64,000 bases of DNA from Streptomyces phaeoluteigriseus (lineage in GTDB: Bacteria > Actinomycetota > Actinomycetes > Streptomycetales > Streptomycetaceae). The DNA is taken from positions 23,194-87,193 of the forward strand of contig NZ_MPOH02000018.1 in assembly GCF_001896135.2 (NCBI RefSeq), given 5' to 3'. The first letter of the stretch is position 1. Each line of letters opens with the position of its first letter. Of this stretch, positions 1 to 9,449 are shown in pieces. Under the pieces are notes generated by a model that ran no database searches, was not told the DNA's origin, and was given only the letters and a program-made list of their open reading frames with translations. The translations under genes were made by a program, and so were the position numbers.

Positions 1-249
1 CGACTCCGTCGTCGACTCGCTCCTCGACACCCACCTGCCGCGCGACCGGAGCTGGGCCGGGCTGGAGCGGCCCCGGCGCCTCGCTCTCTTCCGTGCCCTC
101 GACGAACGCGGCGTGTTCGCCGTACGCCGGGCGATCGAACAGGTCGCCGCCCGCCTCGGCATCTCCCGCGCCTCCGCCTACAGCTACCTGTCCCAGGCCC
201 GCGCGGCCGACGCGCCCGGCCCGCACCCCACCTCCGAGGGAGCCCACCC

Positions 250-253
<4 letters not shown>
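1..253 (+). CDS. DauR/YheO-type HTH regulator, C-terminal part only
   Basis: The gene runs in from the left edge; only the last 83 codons (from base 2) are visible, ending in TGA at 251-253. The tail reads as a helix-turn-helix of the kind found after a YheO-like PAS domain: RALDERGVFAVRRAIEQVA is followed by LGISRASAYSYL, which matches the DauR/HTH_22 pattern of a helix, a turn at LGISR and a recognition helix. Its stop overlaps the GTG start of the dehydratase by GTGA, so the two are translationally coupled and the regulator probably controls that enzyme. The ligand-sensing N-terminus is outside the window, so the effector cannot be inferred. Confidence 0.7.
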
Positions 254-1230
<977 letters not shown>

Positions 1231-1261
1231 GGACGCCGAACGCGCTGCCGGTACGGCGTCC
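1231..1261 (+). terminator. Terminator-like hairpin after the dehydratase gene
   Basis: GGACGCCG at 1231-1238 and its exact complement CGGCGTCC at 1254-1261 form an 8-bp stem with a 15-base loop, starting at the first base after the dehydratase stop. There is no T tract, as is usual in high-GC actinomycetes. The rest of the gap to 1420 shows no gene; it ends in a strong GGAGGAG ribosome binding site for the cupin. Confidence 0.45.
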
Positions 1262-1420
1262 GGTCCGCTGGCCTGTCCGCCGGCCGGTTCACCCGAATGG
1301 CGCAGCCCGGGTCGCGGGCGGAGGATGAACGTGTGGGGACCGGCCCCCACCGGTGACGTCCAGTGCCGCCGGGGAGACCGGCCCCGGCCGCGGTGAGGCG
1401 CGGCCGGAAGGAGGAGCGTC

Positions 1421-1780
1421 ATGTTGGAAGTGAAGACGCTCGACAAGCCGGACGAGCGACGTGATTTTCCGCGGGGACACCTCGAAGCCGTCCACATGAC
1501 GGGCCTCGACTTCGCCGTGGCGACCTTCGAGCCCGGCTGGCGCTGGTCCGAGTCGGTGGCGCCGATCGCGGGAACCGACAGCTGCATGGTCCACCACAAC
1601 GGATACATCGTCCAGGGCCGGCTGCGCATCCGTATGGACGACGGAGCCGAGAGCGAGGTGGGCTCCGGTGACGTGTTCGTCTGCTCACCCGGCCACGACG
1701 CCTGGGTGGTCGGCGACGAGCAGGTCGTGGCGTACGACTTCGCCGGACAGATGGCCCAGGAGTACGCGAAGGCGGACTGA
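1421..1780 (+). CDS. Small cupin-fold protein
   Basis: Protein of 119 residues with a single cupin barrel (roughly residues 35-105). The stretch SCMVHHNGYIVQGRLRIRM followed by GSGDVFVCSPGHDAW matches the two conserved cupin motifs, with histidines that could hold a metal. GGAAGGAGGAGC lies just upstream of the ATG and fixes the start. Small stand-alone cupins include isomerases, dioxygenase relatives and sugar-binding proteins, so the substrate is unknown. It faces the VWA gene tail to tail with a 32-base gap and is not clearly in an operon with the dehydratase because a hairpin lies between them. Confidence 0.8.
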   Translation: MLEVKTLDKPDERRDFPRGHLEAVHMTGLDFAVATFEPGWRWSESVAPIAGTDSCMVHHNGYIVQGRLRIRMDDGAESEVGSGDVFVCSPGHDAWVVGDEQVVAYDFAGQMAQEYAKAD

Positions 1781-1812
1781 GGCCGACCGGGGCGGACCCG
1801 GACGGGAGCGGA

Positions 1813-3186
1813 TCAGACCGGGAGGATACGACTGATCAACGCGCCGAGCTGGTGGGCATTGCGGCACTCGTGCATCGCGACCAGCTCGGCGTAGTCCGGG
1901 GCGGCCGAGTCTCCCGTACCCCACTGCGGACGCGGCTCCGGATTCAGCCAGTGCACCCGGCGCGCCCGCGCCACGATCCGCCGTACGGCGGCCAGGTTCG
2001 GGTCGCCCATGTTCGTGCGGGCGTCACCCAGCACGAAGACCGTCGTGCGGGGGCCGACCGCCGCCTCGTAGCGTTCCGCGAACTCACCCAGGGCGGTGCC
2101 GTAGTCGCTGCTGCCGTGCCAGCCCGTCAGGGTGGCCTCCGCGCGGATGCGGGCGCCGAGGCCCTCCGGGTCGGCCGCGCCGTGCCGGAGCAGGCCGGTG
2201 ATCTCGTCGACGCGGTTGACGAAGGCGAACACCCGCACCTTGCTGAACTGGTCGTGCAGGGCCTGTACCAGCAGCATCGTGAAGTCGGAGAACCCCGACA
2301 CCGAGCCCGACACGTCGCAGAGCAGGACCAGTTCGGGCCGAGCCGGGCGCCGGCGGCGCAGCACCGGACGCATCGGTACCCCGCCCGTCGACAGCGAGCC
2401 GCGCAGCGTGCGCCGCAGGTCGATCGCACCGCGCGAGGCCCGGCGCCGCCGCGCCGCCAGCCGGGTGGCGAGTCTGCGCGCCAACGGGTGCACGGTGCGC
2501 CGTAGTTCGGCGAGCCGGTCGCGGCCCGCGTACAGGAAGTCGACCCGGTCGGCGGTCGGGGCCACCGCCCGCCGCGCGATCTCGTCCCGGCCGCGCCGCT
2601 CGGCCACCCGCCGCCGCGCCTCCACGACCACGAGCCTCCGGAAAACCTCGATGCGCCGCCGGACCTCGTCCTCCAGCAGCCGGTCGGTGAAGCCGGCGGC
2701 CCCGCCCCGCCGCCGGACGTCGTCCCGCACCCGTGCCAACAGGGTCTGCGGACGCAGCCGTTCAAGCGTCTGGTACGCCGACCAGCCGTCCGCGCCCGGT
2801 GAACTCCCGTATCCGCCGAGGCCGTCGACGGCCTCGATCGCCAGACGTGCCGTCAGGGCCTCGTCGTTGTCGGCGAGGGCGGCGGCGAGGCGGTCACGCA
2901 GGTGGTCCCGGTCCGCCGTCGCGGGGCCGGGCGCACCGGCCTCGGGTGCGCCGACGCCGTAGGGGAAGTACAGGTCGAAGACCGTGTCGAACACCCGCCG
3001 TTGGTCCGCGGAGTGCAGCAGTGTCGCGGCGAGGCCCTCGCGCAGCAGCGCGCGGTCCGTGAAGCCCAGGGCGGCCGCCGCCTCGGCGGCGTCCACCGTC
3101 TCGCCGGTGCCGATCCGCAGGCCGTGCGCGCGCAGCGCGGCGACCAGGCCCGTCAGCCTCGCCGCCACCTCCGTCGTGCCGGTCAC
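1813..3186 (-). CDS. VWA-domain protein, CoxE-like
   Basis: Protein of 457 residues. The N-terminal two thirds is charged and helical; the C-terminal von Willebrand A domain has the metal-ion-dependent adhesion motif DVSGS at 291-295 and a later GDART. The stretch DLRRTLRGSLSTGG before the domain is the usual CoxE-family signature. The GTG start overlaps the stop of the moxR-like gene by 4 bases, so the two are co-translated. MoxR-family ATPases and CoxE-type VWA proteins usually work as a pair in chaperone-like metal insertion or complex activation. No client oxidoreductase (carbon monoxide dehydrogenase or similar) sits directly beside this pair, so the client is unknown. Confidence 0.88.
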   Translation of the reverse strand: MTGTTEVAARLTGLVAALRAHGLRIGTGETVDAAEAAAALGFTDRALLREGLAATLLHSADQRRVFDTVFDLYFPYGVGAPEAGAPGPATADRDHLRDRLAAALADNDEALTARLAIEAVDGLGGYGSSPGADGWSAYQTLERLRPQTLLARVRDDVRRRGGAAGFTDRLLEDEVRRRIEVFRRLVVVEARRRVAERRGRDEIARRAVAPTADRVDFLYAGRDRLAELRRTVHPLARRLATRLAARRRRASRGAIDLRRTLRGSLSTGGVPMRPVLRRRRPARPELVLLCDVSGSVSGFSDFTMLLVQALHDQFSKVRVFAFVNRVDEITGLLRHGAADPEGLGARIRAEATLTGWHGSSDYGTALGEFAERYEAAVGPRTTVFVLGDARTNMGDPNLAAVRRIVARARRVHWLNPEPRPQWGTGDSAAPDYAELVAMHECRNAHQLGALISRILPV

Positions 3187-4040
3187 ACGGCGTCCAGGTC
3201 GAGCTTCGCCGCGGCCTTCAGCACATCGTCCTGGTGCTTGAGGATCACGCCGAGGGTGTCGCGGACGAGGCCCTCGTCGAGGGCGTCGGCGCCCAGGGCG
3301 AGCAGGGTGCGCGCCCAGTCGATCGTCTCGGCGACGGAGGGCACCTTCCGCAGGTCCATCGCGCGCAGCGCGCCCACCACCCGGACCACCGACTCCGCCA
3401 GCGCCGCGTCGATGCCGGGCACCTTCAGCCGGACGATCCGCCGCTCCAGTTCCTCCTCGGGGAAACCGATGTGCAGGAACAGGCAGCGCCGGCGCAGCGC
3501 CTCCGACAGCTCCCGGCTCGCGTTGGAGGTGAGCACGACGAAGGGGCGGCGGGTGGCGGTGATCGTGCCCAGCTCGGGGACGGTGACCTGGAAGTCGCTG
3601 AGCACCTCCAGGAGGAGGCCCTCCACCTCGACGTCGGCCTTGTCGGTCTCGTCGATCAGCAGCACCGTCGGCTCGTCGCCGCGGATCGCGGTGAGCAGCG
3701 GGCGGGGGAGGAGGAACTCCTCGCTGAAGACGTCCGTGCGGGCCTCGTCCCACGTCTCGTCGCGGCCCGCGCTGATGCGCAGCAACTGCTTGGCGTGGTT
3801 CCACTCGTACAGCGCCCGCGACTCGTCGACGCCCTCGTAGCACTGCAACCGCACCAGCCGGGCCCCGGCCACCTCGGCGACGGCCTTGGCCAGTTCCGTC
3901 TTGCCGACACCGGCCGGCCCCTCCACGAGGAGCGGCTTGCCGAGCCGGTCGGCGAGGAAGACGGTGGTGGCGACGGAGGGGGAGGCCAGATAGCCGGTCC
4001 CGGCGAGGCGTGCGGAGACATCGTCGACGGACGTGAACAT
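3183..4040 (-). CDS. MoxR-family AAA+ ATPase
   Basis: Protein of 285 residues with Walker A GPAGVGKT (41-48), Walker B VLLIDE (126-131) and sensor-1 TSN (171-173), the standard AAA+ core of the MoxR/APE2220 type. The length matches a single-domain MoxR. It is the first gene of a two-gene operon with the VWA protein, with overlapping stop and start. These ATPases are known to remodel or load cofactors into partner enzymes together with VWA proteins. The 238-base region upstream contains the 8-bp palindrome AAGCGCTT (4094-4101), a possible regulator site, but no clear promoter was assigned. Confidence 0.9.
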   Translation of the reverse strand: MFTSVDDVSARLAGTGYLASPSVATTVFLADRLGKPLLVEGPAGVGKTELAKAVAEVAGARLVRLQCYEGVDESRALYEWNHAKQLLRISAGRDETWDEARTDVFSEEFLLPRPLLTAIRGDEPTVLLIDETDKADVEVEGLLLEVLSDFQVTVPELGTITATRRPFVVLTSNASRELSEALRRRCLFLHIGFPEEELERRIVRLKVPGIDAALAESVVRVVGALRAMDLRKVPSVAETIDWARTLLALGADALDEGLVRDTLGVILKHQDDVLKAAAKLDLDAV

Positions 4041-4278
4041 CGGGGCCTCCGGCGGTCGGGTGCGGAAAGGGCGAGGTGGGCCCGGCGCTATCTAAGCGCT
4101 TGTTCAGCACGCTTGTCACCCGGTCTGCCGAGGTGGTCTCCCGGTCCGCCGCGTCCGATCTCCTCCGACTTGGCAGGATCGTTCCAGGAATCGACGGCCG
4201 GCGGCTTGGCACCACCCTCCGGTGCCCGAGGCCCTCCGTCCTGTCCGCGCTGTCAGTGCCTCCCGGTACCTTGCGATC

Positions 4279-4863
4279 ATGGGCGTCTACCTGGTGAGCA
4301 TCGAAGCGCGGGAATGGTTCGGCGAGTCCGAGGAGGCGGGCGGGCACGGAGCCGTCGCCTCGGCGCTCGACGACGAGCTGCGGCGACGCGGACTGCCGCC
4401 GTACGAACCGGGACCCGGTAGCGGGGACGGGGGCGGCTGGTTCGAGGAGAAGGTGAGCCCGTCCATGAAGGGGTTCGACGCGTTCTGCCGGGCCCACCTG
4501 ACCGGCGCCGAGCGCGAGACCCTCTACGGCTGGACCGTCCTGGTGCCGCTGTCCCTGGAGGAGCCGATCCCGCTGCCCATCGGCTCCGCCTACACGGACG
4601 AGACGCTGATCGCCGGCGCCCCGCAGGTCCTCGCCCTGGGCGAGCGGCTCGCCGCGGTCCTCGGCCTGCCCCTCGACGCGATACCGGCGACGGGCGCCAA
4701 CCTCGAACTGAGCCTGTGGTTCATGGAGGACCAGGTGCGCAGGACCGCCGCCGCGAGACCGGGACCCTGGGCCGAGGACCTCGACACGGCCTTCTACGTG
4801 GCCGTGTACCTGCGCGCCGCCCAGTACGCGCTGCGCCACGGCTGCCCGATCACCTACAGCTAG
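4279..4863 (+). CDS. Hypothetical protein, 194 aa
   Basis: I do not recognise a named family. The ATG at 4279 was chosen because an earlier in-frame ATG at 4222 would add 19 residues without a ribosome binding site, whereas the sequence from MGVYLVSIEAREWFG looks like a true soluble N-terminus. The protein is acidic, has no signal peptide or membrane segment, and has a mid-section with a Pro/Leu-rich stretch (VPLSLEEPIPLPIGSAYTDE) and a helical C-terminus. TACCTT sits 7 bases upstream of the ATG, so a leaderless or near-leaderless transcript is possible. Gene on its own between divergent and unrelated neighbours. Confidence 0.65.
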   Translation: MGVYLVSIEAREWFGESEEAGGHGAVASALDDELRRRGLPPYEPGPGSGDGGGWFEEKVSPSMKGFDAFCRAHLTGAERETLYGWTVLVPLSLEEPIPLPIGSAYTDETLIAGAPQVLALGERLAAVLGLPLDAIPATGANLELSLWFMEDQVRRTAAARPGPWAEDLDTAFYVAVYLRAAQYALRHGCPITYS

Positions 4864-4920
4864 GGCTACGACGGCAGGCGGTGACCCGCCGTGGACGGCC
4901 CCCGGCGTCACCCGCCCCGC

Positions 4921-4936
4921 CCGGTCGTGTGACCGG
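4921..4936. promoter_or_regulatory. Inverted repeat upstream of the Rieske oxidoreductase gene
   Basis: CCGGTC-GTGT-GACCGG is a perfect 6-bp inverted repeat ending 24 bases before the ATG at 4961. It could be an operator or part of a short hairpin in the leader; nothing else nearby distinguishes these. Confidence 0.3.
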
Positions 4937-4960
4937 CCCCGTCGCGGGCACTCGGGGCTC

Positions 4961-6499
4961 ATGGAACAGCAGGCGGACATCCACGGGTCGTACTGGCTGC
5001 ACACCGCGCCGCCCGGCGATCCGGCACCCCCTCCGAAGGAGCCGCTCCACGTCGATGTCGCCGTCGTCGGCGCGGGCATCGCGGGGCTCAGCACGGCCCT
5101 GGAGCTGGCCAGGCGAGGCCGCTCGGTCGCCGTCCTGGAGGCGAACCGGATCGCGGCCGGCGTCACCGGCCACACCACGGCCAAACTGAGCGCCCAGCAC
5201 ACCCTGATCTACGACCACCTGCGGCGCACCCGGGGCCCCGAAGGCGCCCGGCTGTACGCCCGCTCCCAGACGGACGCGATCCGGCACGCGGCCGAGATCG
5301 CCGAGGAACTGGGCGTCGACTGCGAGTGGGAGGACACGGCCAGTTACACCTACGCGGAGGACCCCGCCCGCACGGACCTGCTGAAGGCCGAGGCGGAGGC
5401 GGCGCGCGAGGCGGGGCTGCCCGCCGAGTTCGTGACCGAGACCGGGCTGCCGTTCCCCGTCGCGGGCGCCATCCGGGTCGCCGACCAGGCGCAGTTCCAC
5501 CCCCGCAAGTACCTCCTGGCCGTCGCCGACGCCATCCGGCGGCTCGGCGGCACCCTCCACGAGCACAGCCGCGTCACCGACCTCCACGAGGGCGATCCGT
5601 GCGAGCTGACCGTGGAGTCCCCGGCGTCCGTGACGAAGGTGACCGCCCACGCCGTCGTCGTCGCCACCCACTACCCCGTCTTCGACCGTGCCCTCCTCTT
5701 CACCCGGCTCTCCCCGCGCCGCGAACTCGTGCTGGCCGCGCCGATCGACGCCGGCCGGGCCCCGCTCGGCATGTACATCACCCCGGAGCGCAACACGCGC
5801 TCGGTGCGCACCGCGCCCCTGCCCGACGGCCGGCGGCTGCTCGTCGTGACCGGCGAACACTTCACCCCCGGCGCGGGCGGAGACGTCGAGGAACGGTTCG
5901 GCAAGCTCGCGGACTGGGCCACCGGGCACTTCGGCGACCTGACGTTCACCCACCGCTGGGCCACGCAGGACAACGACTCCACCGACTCCGTCCCCCTCGT
6001 CGGGCCCCTGCACCCCGGCAGCAGGAACGTGTACGTGGCCACCGGCTTCGGCGGCTGGGGCCTCAGCAACGGCATCATGGCGGGCCGGCTGCTCAGCGAC
6101 CGCATCACCGGCCGCGACTGCCCCTGGAACGACCTCTACGACCCCCGCCGTATCGCCTCCGTCGTCCGCGAGGGCGCCGCCTTCCTCAAGCACCAGGCCG
6201 ACGTGGCCCGGCACTTCGTGGGGGACCGGCTGCCCACGGGGACCGGTTCGGGGGTGGACGAGATCGCCCCCGGCGACGGTGCGGTCGTCCGCGTCGCCGG
6301 GGAGCGCTGCGCCGTCCACCGCGACGAGGCCGGACAGCTCCACGCCCTCTCCGCGCGCTGCACGCACATGGGCTGTCTGGTGGCGTTCAACCGCGCCGAG
6401 AAGGCCTGGGAGTGCCCGTGCCACGGCTCCCGCTTCGACGTAGACGGCAAGGTCGTGCAGGGGCCGGCGCAAAAGCCCCTGGAGCGGAAGGAGTTGTGA
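4961..6499 (+). CDS. FAD-dependent oxidoreductase with C-terminal Rieske domain
   Basis: Protein of 512 residues. The N-terminus carries a dinucleotide-binding VVGAGIAGL (GxGxxG at 37-42) of the DAO/glycine-oxidase type FAD fold, with the matching C-terminal FAD motif around NVYVATGFGGWGLSNG. The last 60 residues are a Rieske [2Fe-2S] domain: CTH at 467-469 and CPCH at 485-488 supply the two Cys and two His ligands. This DAO-plus-Rieske architecture is known in Bacillus and actinobacteria (YhfW-like). The substrate is not known; the Rieske cluster presumably passes electrons to or from the flavin. No signal peptide, so cytoplasmic. It ends 7 bases from the lutC stop, tail to tail. Confidence 0.88.
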   Translation: MEQQADIHGSYWLHTAPPGDPAPPPKEPLHVDVAVVGAGIAGLSTALELARRGRSVAVLEANRIAAGVTGHTTAKLSAQHTLIYDHLRRTRGPEGARLYARSQTDAIRHAAEIAEELGVDCEWEDTASYTYAEDPARTDLLKAEAEAAREAGLPAEFVTETGLPFPVAGAIRVADQAQFHPRKYLLAVADAIRRLGGTLHEHSRVTDLHEGDPCELTVESPASVTKVTAHAVVVATHYPVFDRALLFTRLSPRRELVLAAPIDAGRAPLGMYITPERNTRSVRTAPLPDGRRLLVVTGEHFTPGAGGDVEERFGKLADWATGHFGDLTFTHRWATQDNDSTDSVPLVGPLHPGSRNVYVATGFGGWGLSNGIMAGRLLSDRITGRDCPWNDLYDPRRIASVVREGAAFLKHQADVARHFVGDRLPTGTGSGVDEIAPGDGAVVRVAGERCAVHRDEAGQLHALSARCTHMGCLVAFNRAEKAWECPCHGSRFDVDGKVVQGPAQKPLERKEL

Positions 6500-6506
6500 C
6501 CTCCGC

Positions 6507-7148
6507 TCAGCCGACCAGGATGACCTCCAGCGTACGCGGGCCGTGTACGCCCTCCACCCGGTCGAGTTCGATGTCGCTGGTCGCGGAGGGACCGGAGATC
6601 CACGTCAACGGGCGGGCCGGGTCGAGCCGTTCCATGACCTGCGGCACGGACGAGACCACCTGGTCGGGGACGCGTACGACACAGATGTGATGGTCGGGGA
6701 CGAGGGTGATGCGGCGGCGGCCCTGGTCGGGGGAGCAGTCCAGGACGATCGTGCCGGTCTCGGCCACCGCCACCGCGCACGCCGTGACGACGCTGTCGAC
6801 GCGGTCGAGTTCGTACGGCGTGCTCCCGGCGGTGTCCGCGACACGCTCGGCGTCGGTGGTCGCCAGCCATCCGGGGTCCAGCCCCGGCGGTACGAGCACC
6901 GTCCTCGCGCCCCGCGCCGCCAGCATGCCGGCGAGCGTCGCCGCGAGGTCGTCCGCCGTGCAGCGGTGCACGATCGCCCGGTAGTCCGCCAGGTTCTCCG
7001 CGAGCAGATCGACCGTCTCCTCGACGCTCCGGTCTCCGTGCTCACGCAGATAGTCCCGGCCGACCGCCTCCTCGTACGACGGCTCGTCCCCCGGCACGTC
7101 GGCCAGCGCGCGCCGCACCCTGCCCAGGATCCGTTCCCTGCTGCTCAC
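6507..7148 (-). CDS. lutC: Lactate utilisation protein C (LUD domain)
   Basis: Protein of 213 residues forming one LUD domain (residues about 60-210). VAETGTIVLD and the terminal GPSATSDIELDRVEGVHGPR segment are strongly conserved in LutC/YkgG proteins. With LutA and LutB it makes the soluble iron-sulfur L-lactate oxidation complex that gives pyruvate. The GTG at 7148 was chosen because it overlaps the restored lutB stop (TGA at 7145-7147); the open frame continues upstream only because of the lutB frame changes. Last gene of the lutABC run. Confidence 0.9.
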   Translation of the reverse strand: MSSRERILGRVRRALADVPGDEPSYEEAVGRDYLREHGDRSVEETVDLLAENLADYRAIVHRCTADDLAATLAGMLAARGARTVLVPPGLDPGWLATTDAERVADTAGSTPYELDRVDSVVTACAVAVAETGTIVLDCSPDQGRRRITLVPDHHICVVRVPDQVVSSVPQVMERLDPARPLTWISGPSATSDIELDRVEGVHGPRTLEVILVG

Positions 7149-8620
7149 CTGGCACCGTCCTTTCCGCCGTGTGTGCGCTGCCACCAGTCGCGGAAGGGCT
7201 CCGCCGGCACGGCCGGGAGGTCGCGTGAGGCGCTCCACGCCCTGCCGGGGCCCGGCAGGGAGCGCGGATGCAGCCGGCGGGTGCGGGACGCGAGCCGCTG
7301 CCGGTGCGCAGGCGCCCGGGTGGCTGAACGCCCACCGGGCCGCCCGCATCGCGGCCCGCTCGGCGGCATGTCCCTTGGCCGGCTTCAGCACCACCTTGTT
7401 GCCCTCGCGCGTCACCGGCCCGCCCTGGACGACCCGTTCGCGCAGGTGCACCAGCACCTCCGGGATGTCGATCGCGACCGGGCACACCTCGTAGCAGGCG
7501 CCGCACAGCGAGGAGGCGTACGGCAGCGAGGCGTCGATCTCGCTCTGGGTGCCCCGGAGTTGTGGGCTGAGGATCGCGCCGATGGGCCCCGGATAGACGG
7601 AGCCGTAGGCGTGGCCGCCGGCGCGTTCGTAGACGGGGCAGACGTTGAGGCAGGCGGAGCAGCGGATGCAGCGCAGGGCCTGGCGGCCGACCTCGTCGGC
7701 GAGGGTGTCGGTGCGGCCGTTGTCGAGGAGGACCAGGTGGAAGGCCGAGGGCCCGTCGCCGTCCGTCGTACCCGTCCACGTCGAGGTGTAGGGGTTCATG
7801 CGCTCGGCGGTGGAGGAGCGGGGCAGGGTCTGGAGGAACACCTCCAGGTCGCGCCAGGTCGGCACGATCTTCTCGATGCCGACGACCGAGATCAGCGTCT
7901 CGGGGAGGGTGAGGCACATCCGCCCGTTGCCCTCGGACTCGACGACCACGAGGGTGCCGGTCTCGGCGACCATGAAGTTGGCGCCGGAGATGCCGACCTT
8001 GGCCCGCAGGAACTTCTCGCGCAGGTGCAGCCGGGCGGCGTCGGCGAGTTCGGCCGGCGTGTCCGTCAGGCCCTCGGGCGCCGGACGCCCCCACTCGCCC
8101 ATCTCGCGGGCGAAGATGTCCCGGATCTCCCCGCGGTTGCGGTGGATGGCGGGGACGAGGATGTGCGAGGGCCGGTCCTTGCCCAACTGCACGATCAGCT
8201 CGGCGAGGTCCGTCTCGTAGGCGCGGATGCCCTCGGCTTCGAGTGCCTCGTTGAGCCCGATCTCCTGCGTGGCCATGGACTTGACCTTCACGACCTCCGA
8301 CTCGCCGGTCTCCTTGACCAGTTCGGTGACGATCCGGTTGGCCTCGTCGCGTCGGCCGCCCAGTGGACGATGCCGCCCGCCGCCGTGACCGACTCCTCCA
8401 ACTGCACCAGATAGCGGTCGAGATGGCGGAGCGTGTGGTCCTTGATCTGTTTGCCGGCCTCCCGCAGCCGGTCCCAGTCGGAGACCTCCGCGACCGCCTT
8501 CGCGCGCTTTCCGCGGATGGTGTGGGTGGCGTGCCGCAGGTTCCCGCGCAGCGTCGGGTTGCCGACCGCCTCGTGGGCGGCCTTCGGAAACGCCGGCATC
8601 CCGACGAACGTTCCGCTCAT
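7145..8620 (-). pseudogene. lutB: lutB, iron-sulfur lactate oxidation protein, split by frame changes
   Basis: LutB couples the LutA/LutC proteins through two [4Fe-4S] clusters. The N-terminus MSGTFVGMPAFPKAAHEAV starts at 8620, overlapping the lutA stop. After GGIVHWAADA the frame is lost near 8350; dropping to the next frame restores DEANRIVTELVKETGESEVV and the body, including CIRCSACLNVCP and CGACYEVCP. A second frame change lies at 7300-7311: two missing bases (one C, one G) restore ALRTGQRLASRTRRLH and a normal C-terminus ending KDGAR at a TGA that overlaps lutC. All three changes are single-base losses next to G/C runs, so sequencing error is as likely as real inactivation. Confidence 0.88.
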
Positions 8621-9372
8621 ACGGCCGGTTCCTCCTCCGTGCTCGCCAGGATCTCCGCGATGTGCACCGGCCGCAGGCCCGACCGGAGCCGGGTCATGGT
8701 CCCGCCGATGTGCATCAGACACGAGTTGTCGGCCGCGCACAGGACGTCCGCGCCCGTCGACTCGGCGTTGCGCACCTTGTCCGCGCCCATCGCGGCGGAG
8801 ACGTCGGCGTTCTTCACCGCGAAGGTCCCGCCGAAGCCGCAGCACTCGTCGGCGCCGGGCAGTTCGACCAGCTCCAGCCCCCGCACGGCCCGGAGCAGCC
8901 GCCGGGGCCGCTCCCCGAGGCCGAGGCCGCGCAGCCCGTGACAGGTCGGGTGGTAGGTCACCGTGCGCGGGTAGTACGCCCCGACGTCCGTCACGCCGAG
9001 CACGTCGACGAGGAACTCGGTCAGCTCGTACGTCTTCGGCACCACCGGCGCCAGGGTCGCGGCGAGGGTGTCGCCGCGCCCCTCGGCCCGCGCCCGCTCG
9101 CCCATCCGCGGATACAGCTCGCGCACCATCGCCCCGCAGGACCCCGAGGGCGTCACGATCGCCTCGTACCCCCCGAAGACGTCGGAGAAGTGGCGGGCGA
9201 GGGGTTCGGCCTCGTGGCGGTAACCGGTGTTGTAGTGGGCCTGCCCGCAGCAGGTCTGGGCCATCGGGAAGTCGACCTCGACACCCAGTCTGGTCAGGAG
9301 ACTCACCACGGCGCGGCCGGTGTCCGGATACAGCGTGTCGTTGACACAGGTCAGGAACAGTGCGACACGCAT
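8617..9372 (-). CDS. lutA: Lactate utilisation protein A (CCG-domain iron-sulfur protein)
   Basis: Protein of 251 residues with two cysteine-rich CCG domains, seen as TCCGQAHYNTGYR in the N-terminal half and ADECCGFGGTFAVK in the C-terminal half. This is the GlpC/LutA/YkgE family that binds iron-sulfur clusters in lactate oxidation. Start ATG at 9372 has GAGGAG seven bases upstream. The stop overlaps the lutB ATG (ATGA). The gene lies 77 bases after the rhaB stop on the same strand, so the lactate genes may be read from the rhamnose operon as well as from their own promoter. Confidence 0.92.
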   Translation of the reverse strand: MRVALFLTCVNDTLYPDTGRAVVSLLTRLGVEVDFPMAQTCCGQAHYNTGYRHEAEPLARHFSDVFGGYEAIVTPSGSCGAMVRELYPRMGERARAEGRGDTLAATLAPVVPKTYELTEFLVDVLGVTDVGAYYPRTVTYHPTCHGLRGLGLGERPRRLLRAVRGLELVELPGADECCGFGGTFAVKNADVSAAMGADKVRNAESTGADVLCAADNSCLMHIGGTMTRLRSGLRPVHIAEILASTEEEPAV

Positions 9373-9391
9373 CGCGGCTCCTCGGGGTTGA

Positions 9392-9402
9392 TCATCGGAT
9401 GG
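9392..9402. promoter_or_regulatory. LutR-like operator box before lutA
   Basis: TCATC-G-GATGG lies 20 bases upstream of the lutA start. It matches the TCATC-N-GATGA box reported for the GntR-family regulator LutR at Bacillus lactate operons, with one mismatch at the last base. It sits where a promoter start point would be expected (a TACCCT -10-like hexamer reads toward lutA just upstream). The assignment is by motif similarity only. Confidence 0.4.
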
Positions 9403-9449
9403 GTGGCAGGGTAGTCCGGCGGCCGGACCGCGGGGAGGCCCCGGCTCGC

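Noticed and set aside
1813..4040. MoxR/VWA genes as a phage-defence (ternary-like) system
   Set aside because: The CoxE-type VWA and MoxR pair has a metal-chaperone-like signature, no effector gene is linked, and no neighbouring defence genes are present.
1813..5202. Very long open frame on the minus strand running through the MoxR and VWA genes and beyond
   Set aside because: GC-rich DNA gives long empty frames. Only the part from the GTG at 3186 to 1813 has VWA similarity; the upstream part is antisense or out of frame with clear genes.
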